Shown here one piece after another: positions 6,449 to 11,293 of a stretch of DNA of 11,293 nt. How positions within the stretch are numbered: position 1 is the first letter of the stretch; each line of letters begins with the position of its first letter. The stretch lies in the NCBI GenBank assembly GCA_023430245.1, contig JAEZBA010000655.1:1-11293 (forward strand). The letters run 5' to 3'. The translations under genes and the position numbers were made by a program. This DNA comes from Pseudomonadota bacterium (GTDB lineage Bacteria; Pseudomonadota; Alphaproteobacteria; Rhizobiales; Xanthobacteraceae). The notes beneath the pieces are model-generated. The model saw only the letters and a list, made by a program, of their open reading frames with translations. It searched no databases and was not told the DNA's origin.

Positions 6449-7495
6449 ATGAGACCCTATGGCCGCCGCACATTCCTGGCCGCAGCCGGCGCCGCGCTTG
6501 CCGCGCCGGCGCGGACACGCTTCGCCGGCGCCCAGACGCCGCAGGTCGTGCTCAAGCTGCACCATTTTCTTGCGCCGACGTCGAATGCGCAGGTCCGGTT
6601 CCTGACGCCATGGGCCCGCAAGGTGGAGAAGGACTCCGGCGGCCGCATCAGGATCGACCTTTATCCCAACATGCATCTGGGCGGCACCGCGCCTCAACTC
6701 TACGATCAGGTGCGCGACGGCGTCGCCGATATCGTCTGGACCCTGCCGGGCTTAACGCCGGCGCGGTTTCCGAAAATCGAGGTGTTCGAACTGCCGTTCG
6801 TTGCCAACAAGTCCGCGGTCGCCAACGCACAGGCGGTGCAGGCGCTGTATGAGGCACAGCTGCGGGACGAGTTCAGAGAGGTGCATCCGATCTGCGTCTG
6901 GGCGCACGATCAGGGGGTGATCCATACCGTCAAGCCGGTCGCTACGCTGGCGGACATGAAAGGCCTCAGGCTGCGCGCGCCGACGCGGCTGTCGGCCGAC
7001 GCGCTGAAGGCGCTGGGCGCGAACGGCATTGCGATGCCGGTCTCGCAGGTGCCGGACGCGCTGTCGCTGAAGGCGATCGACGGCTGCATGGTGCCGTGGG
7101 AGGTGGTGCCCGCGATCAAGGTCGGTGACTATGCAAAGTTTCACGCCGAGTTTGCGGCTCCGCCTGCGCTCTACACCGCAACGTTCATTCTGGCGATGAA
7201 CCGACAGCGATACGACGCCCTGCCAGCCGACCTGAAGGCGGTCATCGACAGGAATTCCGGCCAGAGCGCCGCGCGGGCCGCCGGAAGAATGTGGGACGAC
7301 CAGGCGGTGGTGGTCGCGGACGCGGTCAGGGAGCGCGGCAACACGATCACCCAGATCGACAAGGCAGAGGCCGAACGCTGGCAGAAGGCGACGCAACCTG
7401 TCGTCGACAACTGGCTGAAGGCCTCGAAAAAGATCGGTGGCGAGAAATTGCTGGCCGACGCCAGGGCGCTCCTCGCCAAATATGGCGGGGCCTGA
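6449..7495 (+). CDS. TRAP-type (DctP family) periplasmic solute-binding protein, Tat-exported
   Basis: A 348-residue periplasmic binding protein of the DctP family. I chose ATG 6449 because it gives a compact twin-arginine signal (GRRTFLAAAG, Arg6-Arg7), an alanine-rich core and a likely cleavage after AGA (residue 28). An in-frame TTG at 6413, overlapping the ureE stop, would add 12 residues. The mature protein shows VLKLHHFL, the YPNMHLGG block, DIVWTLPG, and MKGLRLRAPTR, where Arg176 is the family arginine that normally pairs with a ligand carboxylate. DctP proteins deliver organic acids and related compounds to DctQ/DctM permeases. No permease gene is within the window, so the ligand and membrane partner are unknown. 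It is 32 bases downstream of ureE, and its stop abuts that of the convergent GST gene. Confidence 0.88.
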   Translation: MRPYGRRTFLAAAGAALAAPARTRFAGAQTPQVVLKLHHFLAPTSNAQVRFLTPWARKVEKDSGGRIRIDLYPNMHLGGTAPQLYDQVRDGVADIVWTLPGLTPARFPKIEVFELPFVANKSAVANAQAVQALYEAQLRDEFREVHPICVWAHDQGVIHTVKPVATLADMKGLRLRAPTRLSADALKALGANGIAMPVSQVPDALSLKAIDGCMVPWEVVPAIKVGDYAKFHAEFAAPPALYTATFILAMNRQRYDALPADLKAVIDRNSGQSAARAAGRMWDDQAVVVADAVRERGNTITQIDKAEAERWQKATQPVVDNWLKASKKIGGEKLLADARALLAKYGGA

Positions 7496-8140
7496 TTACG
7501 CCCCGATTGGATGCCCCGGCATCAGGTCGTAGGGGTGCGCCCACCCGGGCAGCGCCTTCATCCGTTCCAGCCATGCGGCGATGTTCGGGTAGGTCGCCGC
7601 GATGTCGAAACCGAATTCCTCGGCCGGGTAATAGAGATATCCGACCAGTGAAATGTCGGCGATGGTCGGATGGTCGCCGATCACAAACGGTGCGCGCGCA
7701 AGGCGTCCGTCAAGAATGCGCAACGAGTTGTCGATGCGTCCTTTCAGGAAGGCCATCGCGGCCGGGTCTCCGGCAGGCTTGGCGAAATTGCGCAGAAAGC
7801 GGTAGGGGCCGAGATAGCCGTTGAGCTTCTGGTTATCGAAGATGATCCAGCGCAATGCCTCAAGCCGTTCATCCTCGGTCTGCGGCTTGAACTTGCCCGT
7901 CAGGTCCGCGAGGTAAGTGAGGATCACGCCCGATTGCGTCAGCCGCTTGCCGTTATGATCCAGCACCGGCACTTCGCCCATTTCGTTGACGTCGGCGCGC
8001 CATTCCGCAGTGCGGGGCAACCCTTTCGCGAAAAAATCGACGAATTCCGGCTTCCAGTCGGCGCCGATCAGATTCAGCAACAGTGCGACGCGATAGGCGT
8101 TACCGGACTGGGCAAAGCAGTGAAGCGTGTATTCGGGCAT
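7496..8140 (-). CDS. Glutathione S-transferase family protein
   Basis: A 214-residue cytosolic GST. Residues 1-80 are the thioredoxin-like domain: YTLHCFAQSGNAYRVALLL, with Ser12 at the usual catalytic position; VPVL, with the cis-proline that holds glutathione; and LTQSGVILTYL, equivalent to the glutathione-binding E/Q-S motif. Residues ~88-205 are the all-helical domain, with the TIADISLVGYL segment carrying the conserved N-capping Asp. ATG at 8140 has GAAGG (complement of 8147-8151) six bases upstream. The same frame stays open far upstream on the minus strand, but that part is antisense to the ABC binding-protein gene and shows no GST resemblance. The class and substrate (detoxification, isomerase or reductase) cannot be told. 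Its stop is directly adjacent to the stop of the convergent gene. Confidence 0.92.
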   Translation of the reverse strand: MPEYTLHCFAQSGNAYRVALLLNLIGADWKPEFVDFFAKGLPRTAEWRADVNEMGEVPVLDHNGKRLTQSGVILTYLADLTGKFKPQTEDERLEALRWIIFDNQKLNGYLGPYRFLRNFAKPAGDPAAMAFLKGRIDNSLRILDGRLARAPFVIGDHPTIADISLVGYLYYPAEEFGFDIAATYPNIAAWLERMKALPGWAHPYDLMPGHPIGA

Positions 8141-8234
8141 GGCGTACCTTCGTTGGAGCAGGGCGGACGAACGCGGCAAGCGCTCGCGACTGGCGGGGAC
8201 CGACGCACCATGGCTGGATCGCTTGGACCTGCAA

Positions 8235-8247
8235 CATTGCAGCAATG
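8235..8247. promoter_or_regulatory. Perfect inverted repeat CATTGC-A-GCAATG (candidate activator site)
   Basis: A 6-bp perfect inverted repeat around one central base, about 116-128 bases before the predicted transcription start at 8363. This is a typical distance for a sigma-54 enhancer-binding protein site. GCAA at 8231-8234 adds an overlapping GCAA-CA-TTGC arrangement. The binding protein is unknown. Confidence 0.4.
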
Positions 8248-8270
8248 GCTTGCTGTGACGGCAGCATTTG

Positions 8271-8287
8271 CTTGCCGAATAGGCAAG
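8271..8287. promoter_or_regulatory. Inverted repeat CTTGCC-GAATA-GGCAAG
   Basis: A 6-bp perfect stem with a 5-base centre, 76-92 bases before the predicted start at 8363. There is no adjacent T-run and no gene ends nearby, so an operator or second activator site is more likely than a terminator. It shares the TTGC/GCAA half-site with 8235-8247. Confidence 0.4.
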
Positions 8288-8336
8288 AGCGCAAGTGCGT
8301 GTTTGTGTAGTATCTAAAAAGCTCCCACAGGCTGCG

Positions 8337-8352
8337 TGGCATACAGATTGCA
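8337..8352 (+). promoter_or_regulatory. Candidate sigma-54 (-24/-12) promoter of the ABC importer operon
   Basis: TGGCATACAGATTGCA matches the RpoN consensus TGGCACG-N4-TTGCW at every core position except the C and G after TGGCA. The second G of GG (8339) and the C of GC (8351) are exactly 12 bases apart, as required. The predicted start is near 8363, leaving a ~36-base leader before ATG 8399. Inverted repeats upstream at 8235-8247 and 8271-8287 could be enhancer sites. No good sigma-70 pair was found in the same region. Confidence 0.6.
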
Positions 8353-8358
8353 TGCAAT
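8347..8358. promoter_or_regulatory. 12-bp perfect palindrome over the -12 element
   Basis: ATTGCATGCAAT is identical to its own reverse complement and covers the TTGC of the predicted -12 box. A further inverted repeat, TGCAT (8349-8353) and ATGCA (8364-8368), overlaps it. Palindromes of this type are typical of GntR-like repressor operators, so a repressor site is possible. Confidence 0.35.
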
Positions 8359-8398
8359 TTCGTATGCACTTTTGCCGTAGCCAGTCTGGGAGATTGTC

Positions 8399-9373
8399 AT
8401 GAAGCGCCGAGACTTTCTGAAAACCACCGCCGCAGTCGCGGGCTCTGCCCTCGTCGGTGCGCCGCTGATCGCACGCGCGCAGGCCCCGGTCGTTAATGTC
8501 GGGCATCTGGTCGGCATCTGCATGTCGCCGCTCTTTTACGCACATGCGCAGGGCTATTTCAAAGACGAGGGTCTGAACGTCCAGCTCAAATTCATGCCGA
8601 ATCCGGGTGACGCCATCACCGCGCTCGTCAGCAACGCGATGGATATCATCCATAACCCCTTCACCAATGCCTATGTGGCGGCGGGGCAGGGCGCTCCGAT
8701 CCGTATCATCGCCGGCAGCGGGGCGGGTGGACTGTTCCTGATTGCCCAGAAGGACTCCGGCATCACGAGCATGGCCGATCTCGCCGCCCGCAAGGGCAAG
8801 GGCCTCAAGATCGGCACCATGCGCTTCAACACCTTCGAACTCACGCTGTACCGCAATCTCGTCAAGAACGGACTGTCCTACGACGACTACAACATCGTCT
8901 GGTTCAACGACGTGCTGTCGATGGCATCGGCCTTCGAGGCCAAGGCGATCGATGCGGTGACGCATGTCGAGCCATTCTCGACGAGGCTCGTCGATCAGAT
9001 GGGCGGCGTGGCGCTGGCCAGCAATCTCGATGTGTGGGGCGAGCACGGCCCGGATTGTGTGACGAATACCACGACGCGTGTGATCCAGAGCCAGCCGGAG
9101 ATGCTGCAGAAGTACCTCAAGGCGATCATGCGTGCAGATGCCGCGATCAAGGCGGATATGCCGAAGGCGGTCGAAATCCTGGATGCCGGGAAATATTATC
9201 GCGTCAACAAGGAAGTGCTGACCCAGGCCTTGCCCCGGCAAAAGCCGCAGGTCGACATCACCAAGGGTGGCGACAAGGGGATGGAAATCGCAGTCGCCGA
9301 TATGGTTACGCTCGGTTACCTGAAGACCGCGCCGAAGATCATCGATACCTCACTGCTTCAGAAGGTGGTCTGA
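8399..9373 (+). CDS. ABC importer solute-binding protein, NMT1/SsuA/TauA type, Tat-exported
   Basis: A 324-residue periplasmic binding protein. It begins with a textbook Tat signal KRRDFLKTT (Arg3-Arg4), a hydrophobic stretch and a probable cleavage after ARA (residue 27). The mature part has the NMT1/THI5-SsuA pattern: VNVGHLVGICMSPLFYAHAQ, GYFKDEGLNVQ, GDAITALVSNAMDI, MADLAARKGKGLKIGT, and FEAKAIDAVTHVEPF. Relatives bind nitrate, sulfonates, pyrimidine precursors and other small molecules; the sequence alone does not choose among them. GGGAG at 8388-8392 sits six bases before the ATG. It is the first gene of the importer operon, downstream of the predicted RpoN promoter, with the permease gene starting 4 bases after its stop. 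Confidence 0.9.
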   Translation: MKRRDFLKTTAAVAGSALVGAPLIARAQAPVVNVGHLVGICMSPLFYAHAQGYFKDEGLNVQLKFMPNPGDAITALVSNAMDIIHNPFTNAYVAAGQGAPIRIIAGSGAGGLFLIAQKDSGITSMADLAARKGKGLKIGTMRFNTFELTLYRNLVKNGLSYDDYNIVWFNDVLSMASAFEAKAIDAVTHVEPFSTRLVDQMGGVALASNLDVWGEHGPDCVTNTTTRVIQSQPEMLQKYLKAIMRADAAIKADMPKAVEILDAGKYYRVNKEVLTQALPRQKPQVDITKGGDKGMEIAVADMVTLGYLKTAPKIIDTSLLQKVV

Positions 9374-9377
9374 GGTC

Positions 9378-10223
9378 ATGAGCGGCGCCGACGCGCTCAA
9401 GGCCGTGTCCGCGGCGGAGCCGGTCAGCGCTCCGCGTATCCTGCCGCCCTGGTGCATCAGCGTCGCCAAGGCGCTGATCCCCTGGATCGTCGTCGTCGCG
9501 ATCTGGGAACTGGCGTCGGCACGGGGCTGGAGCGGCGCGGTGTTGTTTCCGCCGCCATCGGCCTTCCTGAGCTATGCGATCGAAAGCGACTTTCAGGTCG
9601 GGTTCGGCCGTGAGGCGATGACCATCCCCTTCGCCATTGTGGCGAGCGCGCTGCGGGTGCTGGCCGGTCTCGCGCTCGGATTTGTAGCGGCCATCGGTGC
9701 TGGCATCCTGATCTCGGCCTCGCGTACGGTGTCTGACATGCTGATGCCGATCGTGCGCGGCCTCGCCCCCATCGCGCCGATTGCGTGGATTCCGCTCGGG
9801 ATCGTGCTGTTCGGCATCGGCAACCCGACCGCGATCTTCGTGGTGTTCATGGGGGTCTTCTTCATCCTGACGATTTCGACAGTGGCCGCCGTCGGAAGCG
9901 TCGATCAGAAGCTGATCAAGACCGCGAAAAGCTTCGGCGCCACCAAATTCCAGGTCTGGACGCGGGTCATTTTCCCGGCGGTATTGCCGCAGGTCTTCAC
10001 AATGCTGCGGATCAACTTCTTTGCAGCCTGGATGGCGGTACTGGCGGCGGAAATGGTGGGCCTGAAGAACGGGCTCGGCATGATGATCATTCTCGGCCGC
10101 GAGATGTTCAACACCAATCTGATCCTGCTCGGCATGTGCATGGTGGGTGTGACCGGCTATCTCGTCGATGTGCTGCTGGTGCAGATTCAGCGCCGCATCC
10201 TGTGGTGGGAGCCGGTGCGATGA
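9378..10223 (+). CDS. ABC importer permease, SsuC/TauC/NrtB type
   Basis: A 281-residue inner-membrane permease. There is a hydrophobic segment at ~30-46, the family FPPP motif (57-60), further segments at ~82-112, 130-172 and 205-265, and the cytoplasmic EAA-type coupling loop KTAKSFGATKFQVWTRVIFP (181-200), which docks on the ATPase. Length and layout fit the BPD_transp_1 permeases of nitrate/sulfonate/taurine-type importers, which act as homodimers. GAAGGTGG lies 9 bases upstream of ATG 9378. Its stop overlaps the ATPase start (ATGA), so the two are translationally coupled. Confidence 0.92.
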   Translation: MSGADALKAVSAAEPVSAPRILPPWCISVAKALIPWIVVVAIWELASARGWSGAVLFPPPSAFLSYAIESDFQVGFGREAMTIPFAIVASALRVLAGLALGFVAAIGAGILISASRTVSDMLMPIVRGLAPIAPIAWIPLGIVLFGIGNPTAIFVVFMGVFFILTISTVAAVGSVDQKLIKTAKSFGATKFQVWTRVIFPAVLPQVFTMLRINFFAAWMAVLAAEMVGLKNGLGMMIILGREMFNTNLILLGMCMVGVTGYLVDVLLVQIQRRILWWEPVR

Positions 10224-11020
10224 AGACCCTGGCCTGCCATCACGTCGGCAAGGTCTGGGCCTCTCCAGGCGGGCTGTCCGTCACCGCGCTAAGCGACATT
10301 AACCTGACCGTCCAGCAAGGCGAATTCATCGCCATTCTCGGTCCGAGCGGATGCGGCAAGAGTACGCTGCTCGAACTCGCAGCGGGACTGGAGCCGCTGT
10401 CGTCAGGCCGCATCACGCTCGACGGCAAGACCGTGACCGGTCCGGAGCCGGGCGTGGTGATGGTGTTTCAGGATCACTCGCTGTTTCCGTGGCTCTCGGT
10501 CGAGGACAATGTCGGCTTCGGCCTCGCGGTGAAGCATGTGCCGAAGCCCGAGCGACAGCAGCGTGTTCGCGATGTCTTGGAGCGGGTGCGTCTTTCACGT
10601 TTCGCGCAGCACCGGCCGTTCCAGCTCTCCGGCGGGATGAAGCAGCGCGTCGCAATTGCACGCGCGCTCGTCGAAAAGGCCGACTTCATCATGATGGACG
10701 AGCCGTTCGCGGCGCTGGATTTTCAGACCCGCGTGCTGATGCAGCACTTCCTCCTCGAAATCTGGCTGGAATTCAAACCCACGATCATTTTTGTGACCCA
10801 TCACATCGATGAGGCCGTGCTGCTCGCAGACCGTGTCGTGGTGATGAGCGCCGGACCCGGTCGCATCATCGACGACGTGCGGATCGACCTGCCGCGCCCG
10901 CGCAAGATCACTGATGCGACATTCAACGACTACCGCACCCGGCTGACCCTGTTGCTGGAAGACGAGGTGATGCGGGCGTATGCGAGCGAAGAGGTCGGAG
11001 GACTGACGGATGCCGCGTGA
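10220..11020 (+). CDS. ABC importer ATPase, SsuB/TauB/NrtD type
   Basis: A 266-residue ATPase that powers the adjacent permease. Motifs in order are Walker A GPSGCGKST (41-49), Q-loop VFQDHSLFPW (Gln84), signature LSGGM (136-140), Walker B FIMMDE (156-161), D-loop ALD, and H-loop His194 in FVTHHIDEA. The HSLFPW and SAGPGRI wording is typical of the nitrate/sulfonate/taurine subgroup. The start is ATG 10220, inside the permease stop, with GGTGGGAG eight bases upstream. The frame is open further back to 9785, but that stretch is an out-of-frame shadow of the permease gene. The last ~45 residues are a family-typical extension. Its 3' end overlaps the next gene by 11 bases. Confidence 0.95.
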   Translation: MKTLACHHVGKVWASPGGLSVTALSDINLTVQQGEFIAILGPSGCGKSTLLELAAGLEPLSSGRITLDGKTVTGPEPGVVMVFQDHSLFPWLSVEDNVGFGLAVKHVPKPERQQRVRDVLERVRLSRFAQHRPFQLSGGMKQRVAIARALVEKADFIMMDEPFAALDFQTRVLMQHFLLEIWLEFKPTIIFVTHHIDEAVLLADRVVVMSAGPGRIIDDVRIDLPRPRKITDATFNDYRTRLTLLLEDEVMRAYASEEVGGLTDAA

Positions 11021-11293
11021 GCGGTCCACGGACAAGCCGGCTGCGCGTGAGGTGACCTTTGCGGAGCTGTTCGATGCTCTCGGCACCGACTCGCTCGGCT
11101 ATGGGGCCGGCGCGAAGAGCCTGAGCGGCTCCCGGATCGCGATCGAGGGTTTTCTATCGCATTCGCACGGGTTCGACCGCAGCATCTCGCTGGTCCATGA
11201 GCCAGGCCTGTGCCCGGATTGTGCCGGTGTACCGGTTGCCGTGATCGCTTTGCCGGACGTGGCCCTGACGCCGCGCGAAGGGGCGCGGCCGGT
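11010..11293 (+). CDS. Uncharacterised protein with CPDC motif, 5' part (runs off right edge)
   Basis: The frame is open from ATG 11010 to the window edge: 94 complete codons with no stop. GGAGG at 10997-11001 lies 8 bases before the ATG, a strong ribosome site, and the gene overlaps the ATPase by 11 bases, so it is a real member of the importer operon. No signal peptide or membrane segment is visible. Residues 15-30 (VTFAELFDALGTDSLG) look helical. Residues ~41-83 alternate strands (SRIAIEGFLSHSH, SISLVHEPG), followed by CPDC (Cys68, Cys71) and VPVAVIALPDV. Cys68/Cys71 with His51/His53 could bind a metal or be redox-active; this is inference. I do not recognise the family. A distant link to DUF3299-like domains crossed my mind but is unsupported. 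Confidence 0.7.
   Translation, partial: MPRERSTDKPAAREVTFAELFDALGTDSLGYGAGAKSLSGSRIAIEGFLSHSHGFDRSISLVHEPGLCPDCAGVPVAVIALPDVALTPREGARP

Noticed and set aside
8205..8210. GCACCA as a possible NtrC half-site upstream of the sigma-54 promoter
   Set aside because: The matching right half (TGGTGC at the correct spacing) is absent, so the NtrC consensus is not met.
8271..8287. Hairpin CTTGCC-GAATA-GGCAAG as a Rho-independent terminator
   Set aside because: No T-run follows on either strand and no gene ends nearby.
8141..9241. Long N-terminal extension of the GST frame on the minus strand
   Set aside because: Only 7496-8140 encodes GST. The extension crosses the intergenic region and the antisense strand of the ABC binding protein, while ATG 8140 has a good ribosome site.
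9785..10219. Upstream extension of the ABC ATPase frame
   Set aside because: It is an out-of-frame reading of the permease gene; the ATPase homology begins at ATG 10220, which has its own ribosome site.

Overview
The window is a high-GC, densely packed stretch of bacterial chromosome. Short gaps, stop/start overlaps, Tat-exported binding proteins, a psd-pssA phosphatidylethanolamine pair and an Atm1-type exporter suggest an alphaproteobacterium, probably Hyphomicrobiales (Xanthobacteraceae/Nitrobacteraceae-like). The taxon is inferred from gene content and was not tested by any search. No tRNA, rRNA, CRISPR array, insertion sequence or phage gene was seen.

Left part (1-2132): the 3' part of cimA (citramalate synthase, isoleucine biosynthesis from pyruvate) enters from the left edge and is translationally coupled to a small VOC/glyoxalase-fold protein. 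A LOG-family phosphoribohydrolase gene converges on them from the minus strand, only 3 bases away.

Middle part (2133-7495): a 161-base divergent intergenic region separates the LOG gene from a plus-strand run. That run is an Atm1-type ABC exporter, psd (phosphatidylserine decarboxylase), pssA (phosphatidylserine synthase), a lone ureE (urease nickel chaperone) and a lone Tat-exported TRAP-type solute-binding protein. Spacing of 3, 59, 29 and 32 bases makes one transcript possible. PssA makes phosphatidylserine and Psd decarboxylates it to phosphatidylethanolamine. The other three have no visible partners (no urease, no TRAP permease).

Right part (7496-11293): a minus-strand glutathione S-transferase gene abuts the stop codon of the TRAP-type protein. 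A 258-base intergenic region follows, then an ABC importer operon of the NMT1/SsuA/TauA class in the order binding protein, permease, ATPase. An unrecognised gene with a CPDC motif overlaps the ATPase and runs off the right edge. Upstream of the operon is a good match to a sigma-54 (-24/-12) promoter, with several inverted repeats where an enhancer-binding protein would sit. This suggests activator-dependent, possibly nitrogen-linked, expression.

Most of the window is ordinary metabolism and transport. The parts most worth a second look are the putative RpoN-controlled importer with its unknown CPDC partner, and the lone ureE beside a lone TRAP binding protein. I found no convincing evidence of a wholly new defence or mobile system.
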